Of a stretch of 9,599 nt of DNA, positions 1 through 7,213 are shown piece by piece. Position 1 is the first letter of the stretch; each line of letters begins with the position of its first letter. Source of the stretch: Erythrobacter sp. CCH5-A1 (lineage in GTDB: Bacteria; Pseudomonadota; Alphaproteobacteria; Sphingomonadales; Sphingomonadaceae); the NCBI RefSeq assembly GCF_001557115.1, contig NZ_LSKQ01000011.1, positions 1 through 9,599 on the forward strand, given 5' to 3'. The position numbers were made by a program, and so were the translations under genes. The notes beneath the pieces were generated by a model that saw only the letters and a list, made by a program, of their open reading frames with translations, was not told the origin of the DNA and made no database searches.

Positions 1-741
1 GGGCGCGGGGAGTTTTGCCTGAACGAAGAGCAATTCGGCAAGCTGCGGTGCGCGGGTCGCGGGCGAGATCGCCGCATAGCGCGCCGGAGCGGCGGCAGGC
101 GCGGCGCCCATGAAGGGCTCTACCGCAGAGAACTGGCACAAGGTGTCGAAGGCGGGCTGCTCGGCCCCGACATCGCCCGGCCCGTCGAGCACGATGGCGG
201 CGCGGACCTTGGTGGCCCCGCGCGCGCCGAGCGGCCCCGCGGCGCCATCATCGCGCGCGAGCCACTGGGCGGGCAAGGCTCCCGCCGAATGCCCGACCAG
301 CGTGACGCGGGCGCGGTCGATGGGGTGCCTGGCCGCGACCTGCTCGATCATTCTTGTGGAGGCGGCCCAGTCGGCGAACGACCCCGGCCATCCGCCCCCG
401 TCGCCCACCTCGCGGTAATCGACATTGAGCGTGGCGATGCCCTCTTGCTGCCAGCGGGTCGCGAGCGGGGCCATGTAAGCCTGCGAGGCGATGCCGGTCT
501 TCCAGCACCCGCCATGATAGATCACCGCCAGCGGGAACGGGCCTTTCCCTTTGGGGAGCCGCAGCTCCGCAAACCCGCGCGGATGATCGGCATAGCGCAG
601 GATCGCATCGGGCTTGGACGCGGGGAGGTTGGCATCGGTGCCATAGGTGGCATTGTTCGGCTGCACGACGGCGGGAGCCTCCTCGGGGGTTGTGGCGGGG
701 GAGCAGGCGGCGAGGAGGAGGAAGGGCAGAAGGCGGATCAT
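1..741 (-). CDS. Alpha/beta hydrolase lipoprotein, 3' end beyond the left edge
   Basis: The reading frame is open from an ATG at 741 to base 1, giving 247 codons with no stop, so the C-terminus lies outside the window. The N-terminus is a lipoprotein signal: a short hydrophobic stretch (residues 3-12) ends in a lipobox LAAC with Cys13. Export and lipid anchoring are therefore likely. A typical alpha/beta hydrolase core follows: an oxyanion-type HGG at residues 77-79 (in YHGGCW), then the nucleophile elbow GHSAG at 150-154 with Ser152. The acid and His of the triad are expected near the missing C-terminus; Asp187 is visible but cannot be assigned. The start is supported by a GAGG six bases upstream of the ATG. 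The family contains esterases, dienelactone hydrolase-like and BD-FAE-like enzymes, so the substrate cannot be named. It lies on the same strand as the upstream gene at 905-1426 but is separated from it by a palindromic repeat element, so co-transcription is uncertain. Confidence 0.85.
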   Translation of the reverse strand, partial: MIRLLPFLLLAACSPATTPEEAPAVVQPNNATYGTDANLPASKPDAILRYADHPRGFAELRLPKGKGPFPLAVIYHGGCWKTGIASQAYMAPLATRWQQEGIATLNVDYREVGDGGGWPGSFADWAASTRMIEQVAARHPIDRARVTLVGHSAGALPAQWLARDDGAAGPLGARGATKVRAAIVLDGPGDVGAEQPAFDTLCQFSAVEPFMGAAPAAAPARYAAISPATRAPQLAELLFVQAKLPAP

Positions 742-750
742 TTCAAACCT

Positions 751-862
751 CGTCATGCTGAACGCGTTTCTGCAAGCAGAGCTGCGCTTCCAGCATCCAT
801 TGCACACCACAACGCCGCCGGAGTGTGGGGCGGAATGGACCCTGAAACAAGTTCAGGGTGAC
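751..862. repeat. Pair of inverted palindromic intergenic repeats
   Basis: The spacer between two minus-strand genes contains two related arms in opposite orientation. The right arm (about 833-862) has a perfect 8-bp stem, ACCCTGAA at 839-846 and TTCAGGGT at 852-859, around a 5-base loop. It is flanked by ATGG on one side and GACG on the other. The left arm begins CGTCATGCTGAAC at 751 and ends CAGCATCCATT by 801. This matches the reverse complement of the right arm, except that about 20 bases are added in its middle and compensating changes keep it self-complementary (ATGCTG with CAGCAT). Between the arms, CCACA and TGTGG can pair as well. This looks like the short REP-type palindromes scattered between genes in many alphaproteobacterial genomes; copy number cannot be seen from one window. 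Confidence 0.6.
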
Positions 863-904
863 GCAGGAAGTGATCAAGGAAGATTGCCATGGCCGAATTG
901 ACCT

Positions 905-1426
905 TCACACAATCCAACGCTGCCACGTTTCCGTGACCTTCCATCCCTTATCCAATCGGCGCACCTCGTACGTGTTTCCGGCGCCGAGGGAATTGATGTC
1001 AACGACACATCGGCGCGGGGTGGAACAAAGAACACGGTTCACAGCAAGCATATCCGCTCGCGCACCGTTCTCATCGAACCAGTACGTCATGCCGCTGAAC
1101 ATGCCGAAGTCCCCTTCGACCGTCTTGCTCTTGCAATCCGCCACGGGAACGGCGCGGATGAAAGTGCCGGCCAAACGATCCGCAAGCAGCGCATAATCCA
1201 GCGGCTCGTCACTTTGCAGGCAGATCGTCACGATTTCGGGCGCGGGTCCTTTGGACGCAACCTGTTCGGTCGCTCCTTCGATATACCACGCCAGCTCGGC
1301 CCTGATCGCGGCGGCGACCGCTTCGCTCACTTTGGGCCTTCGGTCGATTGTCGCAGACAGCCAGACTCCGCCTGCGACAAAAGCCGCAACGGCAGCGAGG
1401 AGAGCAAGCGAGCCTCGGTCGCTCAC
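905..1426 (-). CDS. Unrecognised membrane-anchored or exported protein, coupled to recN
   Basis: This 173-residue protein is not one I recognise. Residues 6-26 form one hydrophobic segment rich in Ala, Leu and Val after a short polar start (MSDRGS), so it is either a signal anchor or an uncleaved signal, with the rest outside the cytoplasm. The rest is soluble and holds four cysteines (69, 98, 134, 140); the pair LCSTPRRC could form a disulfide in the periplasm. The start is GTG at 1426, inside the sequence GTGA that also contains the recN stop codon. A GGAGG at 1431-1435, within the end of recN, stands at a proper distance, so translation is probably coupled to recN. In many alphaproteobacteria the next gene after recN is ligA, and this is not ligA. 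Whether it has any role in repair is unknown; position in an operon alone does not establish function. Coding status is well supported by the overlap and ribosome binding site. Confidence 0.8.
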   Translation of the reverse strand: MSDRGSLALLAAVAAFVAGGVWLSATIDRRPKVSEAVAAAIRAELAWYIEGATEQVASKGPAPEIVTICLQSDEPLDYALLADRLAGTFIRAVPVADCKSKTVEGDFGMFSGMTYWFDENGARADMLAVNRVLCSTPRRCVVDINSLGAGNTYEVRRLDKGWKVTETWQRWIV

Positions 1427-3090
1427 ACCCCCTCCAGCAGCCGATCCGCCTGCGCCCGCGCCTCAGGCGTCACCTCCGCGCCCGAGAGCATCCGCGCAAT
1501 CTCTTCCTGCCGCCCGGCGTGGTCGAGCAGCACCACCGAAGTCTTCGTCACCGTCCCCGAAGAGGCCTTGGCGATGAGGTAATGCTGCGAGCCGCGCGCC
1601 GCGACCTGCGGCGAGTGCGTCACCGCCAGCAGCTGCCCCTCCTGCGAGGCAAGCCGCGCCAGACGCTCCCCGATGGCCGAGGCCACCGCACCGCCAACCC
1701 CCCGGTCGATTTCATCAAAAATGATCGTCGCCGCCCCGCCCTTCTCCGCCAGCGCAACCTTCAGGGCGAGGATGAAGCGCGACAATTCGCCGCCGCTCGC
1801 GATCTTGGCGAGAGGCGCAAAATCCGCACCGGGGTTGGTCGAGATGAGGAATTCGACCGCGTCCATCCCCGAGGCCGCCCAGCGTTCCTCGGGAAGCGGC
1901 GTGACCTGCGTGCGGAACCGCGCGGCATCGAGCTTCAGCGGCGCGAGCTCCGCCGCCACCGCCGCGTCTAGCCGCTCGGCCCCCGCGACCCGCGCGGCGT
2001 GGGCCTCGCCCGCGGCCTCGACATAGGCGAGGCGCGCTTCCTTGGCGGCGGCCTCGAGCGCATCAAGCTGCGCTTCCCCGCCCTCGATCGCATCGAGGCG
2101 GGCGCGCATGGTGCGCGCGAGGTCAGGCAAGTCGTCGACCTCGCAGCGGTGCTTGCGCGCCGCGGCGCGCAGTTCGAACAGGCGGGTCTCGGCGCGCTCC
2201 AGCTCGTGCGGATCATGGACCAGCACCTCGGCGGCGAGCCGCAACTTGTCCTCCGCCTCGCTCGCTTCGATCACCGCGCGGTCCAGCGCGGCAAGCGCTT
2301 CGGCCAGCAGCGGATGCTGCTCGGCGATCCGGTCGAGCTTGCGCGCGGCCACGCGCAGCGCCGCGAGGGGGGAATCCGAGCCCTCCCACACGTGCCGCAG
2401 GTCCGAGAGGTCACCGGAGAGCTTCTCGCCCTTCTGCATGTCCGCACGCGCGCCTGCGAGCCGCGCTTCCTCGCCCGCAACAGGCTCCAGCGCCGACAGC
2501 TCGGCAAGGTGCGCGATGAGCAGATCCTGATCGGCCTTGGCCTGTTCGACCGCCTCGCGCGCCTCGGCCAGCTGCGCCTCGGCGCGAGCCCAGCCGGCAT
2601 AGGCGCGCTCGAGCCCGGCGACGTCGGTCCCGGCATAGCGATCCAGCAGCATCCGGTGCCCGCGCGGGTTCACCAGCCCGCGATCATCGTGCTGGCCGTG
2701 GAGCTCGACCAGCGCAGGCGCGAGCTCGCGCAGCAGCGCGACACTGGCGGGCTGATCGTTGATGAAGGCCTTGGAGCCGCCATCGGCGCGCACCTGGCGG
2801 CGGATCATCAGCGGCTCGCCCGGTTCGAGCGCAATCTCGGCCTCGTCGAGCGCGGCGGCCACCGCGGGCGGCAGCGCGGCGAATTCGAAGCTGGCGGTGA
2901 CACTCGCCCGCTCCTCCCCGGCGCGCACCAGCCCGGTCTCGGCCCGGTCGCCCAGCACCAGCCCCAGGGCATCGAGCAGGATCGACTTGCCCGCCCCCGT
3001 CTCCCCCGTCAGCACGCCCAGCCCGCGCGCGAAATCGAGATCGAGCGCTTCGATGAGCACAACATTGCGGATCGAGAGACGGGTCAGCAT
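1423..3090 (-). CDS. recN: DNA repair protein RecN
   Basis: RecN is an SMC-like cytoplasmic ATPase that acts early in recombinational repair of double-strand breaks. The 555-residue product is close to the E. coli length of 553. It begins with the family's usual N-terminus (MLTRLSIRNVVLIE) and has a Walker A motif GETGAGKS at about 29-36. A long Ala/Glu/Arg-rich helical middle, expected to form the coiled coil, spans roughly 150-370. The C-terminal half carries the ABC signature SGGEL at about 432-436, Walker B TIIFDE at about 455-460, and a His-loop (VTHSPQVA) near 490. The ATG at 3090 was chosen because it matches the family start; a GTG at 3117 would add nine residues without homology support. 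The upstream ribosome site is weak (GGGCGG very close to the ATG). A poor promoter-like pair, GTGACG and TATCCC 17 bases apart, lies just upstream. No alphaproteobacterial LexA box (GTTC-N7-GTTC or GAAC-N7-GAAC) was found in the upstream spacer. Confidence 0.96.
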   Translation of the reverse strand: MLTRLSIRNVVLIEALDLDFARGLGVLTGETGAGKSILLDALGLVLGDRAETGLVRAGEERASVTASFEFAALPPAVAAALDEAEIALEPGEPLMIRRQVRADGGSKAFINDQPASVALLRELAPALVELHGQHDDRGLVNPRGHRMLLDRYAGTDVAGLERAYAGWARAEAQLAEAREAVEQAKADQDLLIAHLAELSALEPVAGEEARLAGARADMQKGEKLSGDLSDLRHVWEGSDSPLAALRVAARKLDRIAEQHPLLAEALAALDRAVIEASEAEDKLRLAAEVLVHDPHELERAETRLFELRAAARKHRCEVDDLPDLARTMRARLDAIEGGEAQLDALEAAAKEARLAYVEAAGEAHAARVAGAERLDAAVAAELAPLKLDAARFRTQVTPLPEERWAASGMDAVEFLISTNPGADFAPLAKIASGGELSRFILALKVALAEKGGAATIIFDEIDRGVGGAVASAIGERLARLASQEGQLLAVTHSPQVAARGSQHYLIAKASSGTVTKTSVVLLDHAGRQEEIARMLSGAEVTPEARAQADRLLEGV

Positions 3091-3199
3091 GGCCGCCCAA
3101 GGGGATAGCGCAGCCACAAGGCCGCGTCACGCGGGAAGGCTCGCCCAATCCCCAAGCCGCACGTCTCTGGCACGCCTGCCGGTCACGGGCCATCTTGAC

Positions 3200-3222
3200 C
3201 TTGGCGCGATTTGCGCGCCAAG
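3200..3222. promoter_or_regulatory. Perfect 9-bp inverted repeat, possible operator
   Basis: CTTGGCGCG (3200-3208) and CGCGCCAAG (3214-3222) are exact reverse complements around the loop ATTTG. It lies in the divergent spacer, about 100 bases before the kinase start and about 110 bases before recN. No T-run follows on either strand, so an intrinsic terminator is unlikely. A regulator binding site is an inference from position and symmetry; GC-rich DNA makes short palindromes of this kind fairly easily. Confidence 0.35.
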
Positions 3223-3308
3223 CGCAGAACGGGGCGCCCACCGGGGCTCCCCTTCCCTCGCGCGCGGCACCGGGGCTGCGCCGGCCGCTGTGCGCAAGGG
3301 CACGATAC

Positions 3309-3315
3309 AGGTGAG
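3309..3315 (+). promoter_or_regulatory. Ribosome binding site that sets the kinase start
   Basis: AGGTGAG lies four bases before the ATG at 3320. It favours that start over the in-frame GTG at 3311, which lies inside the site itself and has only a distant AAGGG (3296-3300) ten bases upstream. Confidence 0.5.
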
Positions 3316-3319
3316 CGCC

Positions 3320-4807
3320 ATGGGGCAGGCCGGTTCCGATTCCGAGCATTCGAACGGCGTCTTGCCGTGGATCGAGCGCGTCCAGATCGCAAGGTTCGGT
3401 CCGGTCACGCGCCTTGCCGGAACCCTCGCGATCTTTGCCGCGGCCTGGATCGCGCGTGTGCTGGTCGATCCGCTGCTGCCTCCCGGCTTTCCCTATGTGA
3501 CCTTCTTCCCTGCGGTGATCCTCACCGGCTTCCTGTTCGGCCTGCGCGCCGGTCTGCTGTCGGCGATGCTGTGCGGGCTGGTGGCGTGGTATTACTTCAT
3601 CTCGCCCGACCGCAGCTTCACGCTGGCGGGCTCCGAGGTCGCGCTCGGGCTCTATGTCTTCGTGGTCGGGACGGATCTGGCGCTGATCCACGGGATGCGC
3701 GTCGCCAACCGCGCCCTGCGCGCCCAGCGCCAGACCAGCCTCGATCTGGCCGCGGAAAAGGAGCAACAGGCGCAGGAACTGCGTCAGGCGCTGGAGGCGC
3801 TGCGCGAGAGCGAGATCAAGACCCACCTCGCCACCCAGACCGCCGGAATCGGCATCTGGCAATGGCACAAGCCGAGCGGCAGGATCCACTGGGACGACAC
3901 GATGTTCGCCCTCTACGGCATCGCCCCCACACCCGACGGTACGCTGAGCCTCGACGAATATCTCGCCCGGCTGCATCCCGACGACGTGCCCGCGCCCGAC
4001 AGCATCCGGGAAATGGAAGCGCGGCGCGACGGGACCGTGGTCAACGAGTTCCGCATCCGCCGCGGCGACGATGGCCGCGAGCGGCATCTGCGCGCGGTCG
4101 AGGTGGTGCGCACCGGTCCCGGGGACGCGAACGAGTGGGTGGTCGGCACCAATCTCGACATCACCGAACAGAAGGACCGCGAAAGCCACATCCGCCTGCT
4201 GCTGGGCGAGGTCAACCACCGCGCCAAGAACCTGCTCGCCGTGGTGCTGTCGGTCGCGCGGCGCACCAGCGGGACCGATCACGAGAGCTTCCTGACCAAC
4301 TTCGCCGCGCGCATCCAGTCGCTCGCGGCGGGGCAGGATCTCCTCGTCAGGAACGCCTGGCGCGGGGTCGGATTGCAGGCGCTGGCGGCGGCGCAGCTAG
4401 CCCATTTCAAGGATCTCATCGGCACCCGCATCCTGCTCGAGGGCGATGACGTCGCGCTTGATCCGGCAGCGGTGCAGACGCTCGGCATGGCGCTCCACGA
4501 ACTCGTCACCAATGCCAGCAAATATGGCGCGCTCTCGCGCGATGGCGGCGAGGTGCGGCTGTCTTGGGCACGCGAGGGCGAGGGTGCCGACGCGCGCTTC
4601 GTGATGACCTGGGCCGAGAGCGGCGGCCCGCCGGTCACCCCGCCCGCCGCCAGCGGGTTCGGCTCGGTCGTCACCGGCGCCATGGTGCGCAGCGCGCTCG
4701 ATGCCGAGGTCGAGAGCCGCTTTGCCCCGGAGGGCTTTGCCTGGCACCTGACCTGCGCGCTCGGCAACATCATCGAGCAGGATGATCCTGCCGCGGTTTT
4801 GCGCTAG
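3320..4807 (+). CDS. Membrane HWE-family sensor histidine kinase (DUF4118-like, PAS, HWE)
   Basis: This 495-residue sensor kinase has a clear domain order. Four hydrophobic segments (about 30-49, 59-75, 77-94 and 105-125) form a DUF4118/KdpD-like membrane region, with FPYVTFFPAV and a YYFISP turn typical of that fold. A Gln/Glu/Ala-rich helical linker (about 130-165) leads to a PAS_3-like domain at about 172-288, ending in NLDITEQ. The transmitter is of the HWE/HisKA_2 class: phosphoacceptor His300 in EVNHRAKNLL, an N-box HELVTNASKYGALS with His393, Glu394 and Asn398, the W-x-E motif (WAE) at 431-433, and a GFGSVV G-box near 447. All catalytic landmarks are present, so it should be an active kinase. 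The signal is unknown; ligands of the membrane region or PAS domain cannot be read from sequence. The stop is 10 bases before the receiver gene, its probable phosphorylation partner, and both sit next to kup. HWE kinases are especially common in alphaproteobacteria. Confidence 0.92.
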   Translation: MGQAGSDSEHSNGVLPWIERVQIARFGPVTRLAGTLAIFAAAWIARVLVDPLLPPGFPYVTFFPAVILTGFLFGLRAGLLSAMLCGLVAWYYFISPDRSFTLAGSEVALGLYVFVVGTDLALIHGMRVANRALRAQRQTSLDLAAEKEQQAQELRQALEALRESEIKTHLATQTAGIGIWQWHKPSGRIHWDDTMFALYGIAPTPDGTLSLDEYLARLHPDDVPAPDSIREMEARRDGTVVNEFRIRRGDDGRERHLRAVEVVRTGPGDANEWVVGTNLDITEQKDRESHIRLLLGEVNHRAKNLLAVVLSVARRTSGTDHESFLTNFAARIQSLAAGQDLLVRNAWRGVGLQALAAAQLAHFKDLIGTRILLEGDDVALDPAAVQTLGMALHELVTNASKYGALSRDGGEVRLSWAREGEGADARFVMTWAESGGPPVTPPAASGFGSVVTGAMVRSALDAEVESRFAPEGFAWHLTCALGNIIEQDDPAAVLR

Positions 4808-4810
4808 GGG
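4806..4810 (+). promoter_or_regulatory. Ribosome binding site of the receiver, overlapping the kinase stop
   Basis: AGGGG shares its first two bases with the TAG stop of the kinase and stands seven bases before the ATG at 4818. This supports the 4818 start over the in-frame ATG at 4782, which would overlap the kinase by 26 bases and add 12 residues with no receiver character. It also suggests translational coupling of the two genes. Confidence 0.6.
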
Positions 4811-4817
4811 TCGGCAC

Positions 4818-5174
4818 ATGAGCGCCCGCATTCTGGTCGTCGAGGACGAATATTTCATCGCGCAGGAGATTGCCGAGGCGCTGGAGAGCGCCGGCTATCG
4901 GGTGGTCGGCCCCTGCCCCAAGGTGGCCGACGCGCTGGCGATCCTTGCCGGGGCCGATCCGTGCGACGCCGCGGTGCTCGATGCGAGCCTGCGCGGGGCG
5001 AGCAGCCTGCCGGTGTGCGAGGCGCTCGGCGAACGCGGCATACCCTTCGTGGTGGTGACCGGCTTCAGCCCCGACCAGTTGCCGCCGCCGATGGCCGCCG
5101 CCACGGTGCTCGCCAAGCCGCTCGATCCCGAAGCGCTGGCGAGCGCGCTGCGTGCGGCGATGGCGGGAGAGTAG
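4818..5174 (+). CDS. Stand-alone response regulator receiver domain
   Basis: The 118-residue protein is one CheY-like receiver and nothing else. Conserved positions are in place: acidic pair Glu9-Asp10 after the first strand (ILVVEDE), phosphoacceptor Asp55 in AVLDASL, Thr81 in VVVTGF, and Lys100-Pro101 in LAKPL. There is no DNA-binding or enzymatic output domain, so it must act by protein contact, as a phosphate sink, or as a relay. It follows the HWE kinase by 10 bases on the same strand, with a ribosome site overlapping the kinase stop, so the two are almost certainly a cognate pair. Stand-alone receivers next to HWE kinases are a common alphaproteobacterial arrangement. It ends 12 bases before the end of the convergent kup gene, leaving no room for a separate terminator. 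Confidence 0.93.
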   Translation: MSARILVVEDEYFIAQEIAEALESAGYRVVGPCPKVADALAILAGADPCDAAVLDASLRGASSLPVCEALGERGIPFVVVTGFSPDQLPPPMAAATVLAKPLDPEALASALRAAMAGE

Positions 5175-5186
5175 GCGGGCGCGTCC

Positions 5187-7106
5187 TCAGATCTGGATCT
5201 GGCTCCCCAGCTCGACCACGCGGTTGGTGGGCAGCTTGAAGCTCTCCATCGCGCTTTCCGAACTCTTCGACATCCACGCGAACAGCCCCTCGCGCCAGCG
5301 CGCCATGCCGGGGTGGTCGGCGGAGGGGATCAGCTTCTGGCGGCCGAGGAAGTAGCTCGTCGCCATCGGATCGAAGGCGCCGCAGGCGGTCTCGAGCGCA
5401 GCCAGATCGCGCGGGATGTCGACGTCCTCCATGAAGCCATAGCGCAGGATCACCCGGAAGAAGCCCGCGCCTTCGTCATGCACCGCGGCGCGCGCGGCGG
5501 GGTCGACCTGCGGCACTTCCTCCACCTTGACGGTGACGATCAGCACCCGCGCGTGGAGCACCTGATTGTGCTTCAGGTTGTGCAGCAGCGCCGAGGGCAC
5601 CCCCTCTTCCGAGGCCGATAGATAGACCGCGGTGTTCCTCACCCGGTGGACCGATCCGGCGACCGAGGCGATGAATTGCGGCAGGGCCAGATCGCCCTCG
5701 CCCATCCGCTCGCGCATGATCCGGCGGCCCTTGGACCATGTGGTGAGCAGCGTGAACAGCACGCCCGCCACCGCCAGCGGGAACCACCCGCCGTCGGGGA
5801 TCTTGGCGATGTTCGAGGCGAAGTAGATCACGTCCACGGCGGCGAACAGGCCGATGGTGGCGCCCGCCAGCAGCGCGTTCCAGCGCCACACCCGGAAGAC
5901 GAGGAAGGCGAGCATGACGGTGGTGATCAGCATCGTCCCGATCACCGAGATGCCGTAGGCCGAGGCGAGGCGGGTGGATTCGCGGAAGCCCAACACCAGC
6001 AGCAGCACCATCACCAGCAGGCCCCAGTTGATCGCCGGAATGTAGATCTGACCCGCCGCCTTGGCGCTGGTCTGGAGCGTCTTGAAGCGCGGCAGGAAGC
6101 CCAGCTGCACCGCCTGATGCGTCACCGAGAAGGCGCCCGAGATCACCGCCTGGCTGGCGATGATCGTCGCCGCGGTGGCGATCAGCACCAGCGGCAGCCG
6201 CGCCCATTCGGGTGCCATCAGGTAGAAGGGATTCTCGGCGGCCTCGGGATGCGCGAGCAGAAGCGCGCCCTGCCCCATGTAGTTGAGCATCAGGCAGGGA
6301 TAGGCGACCCCGAGCCAGCTGAACCCCACCGCGCGGCGGCCGAAATGCCCCATGTCGGCATAGAGCGTCTCGGCCCCCGTCACCGCGAGGAACACCGAGC
6401 CCATGGCAAGGAAGGCGGTGTGCGGGTCGTAAGCGAAGAAGGCGGCGGCGTGGTAAGGATTGAGGATCCCGAGGATCTCGGGCCGCGCGGCGATATTGAC
6501 GATGCCGAGGGTCGCCAGCGTCGCGAAATAGACCAGCACGATGGGTCCGAACAGCGCGCCGACCTTGGCCGTCCCGCGGCTCTGAATCAGGAACAGGCCG
6601 ATCAGGATGACCACCGCAATCGGCAGGACCAGTGCTTCCAGCGCCGGATTGACGATGGTCAGCCCCTCGACCGCCGAGAGCACCGAAATCGCGGGCGTGA
6701 GCATCGCGTCGCCATAGAACAGCGAGGCGGCGAGCACGCCCAGCACCACCAGCGCGGCGCCGATGCGCGGGCCCTCGACGTGGCGGGCGATCAGCGCCAG
6801 CAGCGCAAAGGAGCCGCCCTCGCCCTTGTTGTCGGCGCGCATCGCGACAAGCACATATTTGAGCGTGACGATCAGCATCAGCGACCAGAAGATCAGGCTC
6901 AGCACACCGAAGACGTGGAGCCGGTCGACTGTGAGCGGGTGCGGCCCGACGAAGCTCTCCTTGAGCGCATAGAGCGGCGAGGTGCCGATATCGCCATACA
7001 CGACCCCGATCGCGCCGAGCATCAGCACGGGCAGGGGATCGCGGGGGCCATGGTGGGGGGTCGTGGCGGCGGAGGCGGCCGGGGCCGCGGGAGATGCTGT
7101 GTCCAT
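5187..7106 (-). CDS. kup: Kup-type potassium uptake permease
   Basis: Kup (HAK/KUP/KT family) is an inner-membrane proton-coupled potassium importer. The 639-residue product matches the usual bacterial size (E. coli 622). After a polar Ala/Pro-rich N-terminus of about 25 residues comes the family signature GVVYGDIGTSPLYA at 34-47. About 12 hydrophobic segments follow to roughly residue 450, including VLGVLAASLFYGDAMLTPAIS and VTGAETLYADMGHFG. The C-terminal soluble domain has the family's conserved end: YFLGRQKLIPS, then MARWREGLFAWMSKSSES, then RVVELGSQIQI. The protein appears intact. Start ATG 7106 has GAAGG only three bases upstream. It is divergent from the KdpD/KdpE-like regulator at 7212, which suggests control by that protein. 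It is convergent with the receiver gene at its 3' end. It lacks any kdpFABC partner in the window, so potassium uptake here would be by Kup alone. Confidence 0.97.
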   Translation of the reverse strand: MDTASPAAPAASAATTPHHGPRDPLPVLMLGAIGVVYGDIGTSPLYALKESFVGPHPLTVDRLHVFGVLSLIFWSLMLIVTLKYVLVAMRADNKGEGGSFALLALIARHVEGPRIGAALVVLGVLAASLFYGDAMLTPAISVLSAVEGLTIVNPALEALVLPIAVVILIGLFLIQSRGTAKVGALFGPIVLVYFATLATLGIVNIAARPEILGILNPYHAAAFFAYDPHTAFLAMGSVFLAVTGAETLYADMGHFGRRAVGFSWLGVAYPCLMLNYMGQGALLLAHPEAAENPFYLMAPEWARLPLVLIATAATIIASQAVISGAFSVTHQAVQLGFLPRFKTLQTSAKAAGQIYIPAINWGLLVMVLLLVLGFRESTRLASAYGISVIGTMLITTVMLAFLVFRVWRWNALLAGATIGLFAAVDVIYFASNIAKIPDGGWFPLAVAGVLFTLLTTWSKGRRIMRERMGEGDLALPQFIASVAGSVHRVRNTAVYLSASEEGVPSALLHNLKHNQVLHARVLIVTVKVEEVPQVDPAARAAVHDEGAGFFRVILRYGFMEDVDIPRDLAALETACGAFDPMATSYFLGRQKLIPSADHPGMARWREGLFAWMSKSSESAMESFKLPTNRVVELGSQIQI

Positions 7107-7211
7107 GCGCCTTCATGTGCGCCCGAATGCCATAAAGTTTCCATGTGGATTGGCGGCCGGCATGCGGAGAATGGCTTGGCGGGCCATGCAATGCGGCGCA
7201 TCTTGCGCAGC
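7107..7211. promoter_or_regulatory. Divergent spacer between kup and the membrane regulator
   Basis: About 105 bases separate the two divergent starts, so both promoters and any shared operator must lie here or within the gene ends. I found no convincing -35/-10 pair on either strand. The only AT-rich patch is around CATAAAGTTT (7131-7140). The spacer repeats related words (CATGCGG, CATGCAATGCGG) and ends in an imperfect palindrome over the regulator's start. Confidence 0.5.
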
Positions 7212-7213
7212 AT
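7191..7213. promoter_or_regulatory. Imperfect inverted repeat over the regulator start codon
   Basis: ATGCGGCGCA (7191-7200) and TGCGCAGCAT (7204-7213) are reverse complements except for one position, with the three-base spacer TCT. The right arm includes the first two bases of the ATG at 7212. It could be an operator for autoregulation, or in RNA a hairpin that hides the start. If translation instead begins at 7191 it is simply coding sequence. Confidence 0.35.

Larger units (their letters stand above)
3091..3319. other. Divergent intergenic region between recN and the sensor kinase
   Basis: This 229-base spacer must hold the control signals for recN (leftward) and the kinase-receiver pair (rightward). 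It is as GC-rich as the genes. A TTGACC at 3195-3200 resembles a -35 hexamer for the rightward direction, but nothing like a -10 box lies 16-18 bases downstream. A perfect inverted repeat begins at the last base of that hexamer. No small gene with a convincing start was seen here, although the kinase frame stays open upstream across the whole spacer. Confidence 0.5.

Noticed and set aside
289..861. Plus-strand open frame opposite the hydrolase, running into the repeat
   Set aside because: The minus strand encodes a lipoprotein signal, HGG and GHSAG in order, so this frame is its shadow.
1999..3108. Plus-strand open frame of 369 codons antisense to recN
   Set aside because: Shadow of recN; composition is typical of the opposite strand of an Ala/Glu/Arg-rich coiled-coil gene.
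3195..3223. Sigma70 promoter starting at TTGACC for the kinase
   Set aside because: No -10-like hexamer occurs 16-18 bases downstream; the sequence there is CCAAGC.
3091..3319. LexA box for SOS control of recN
   Set aside because: I looked for GTTC-N7-GTTC and GAAC-N7-GAAC. Only isolated half-sites (for example GAAC at 3227) were present.
2684..4282. Minus-strand open frame of 532 codons across recN and the kinase
   Set aside because: It overlaps two well-supported genes in other frames and its product is arginine- and alanine-rich without recognisable domains.
5646..7211. Long open frame on the plus strand antisense to kup, continuous with the chimeric regulator (976 codons in total)
   Set aside because: Its product over this stretch is low-complexity, rich in Arg, His, Gln and Glu, and has no family resemblance. 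It is the antisense shadow of kup in GC-rich DNA. The real protein begins near 7212 (at most 7143).
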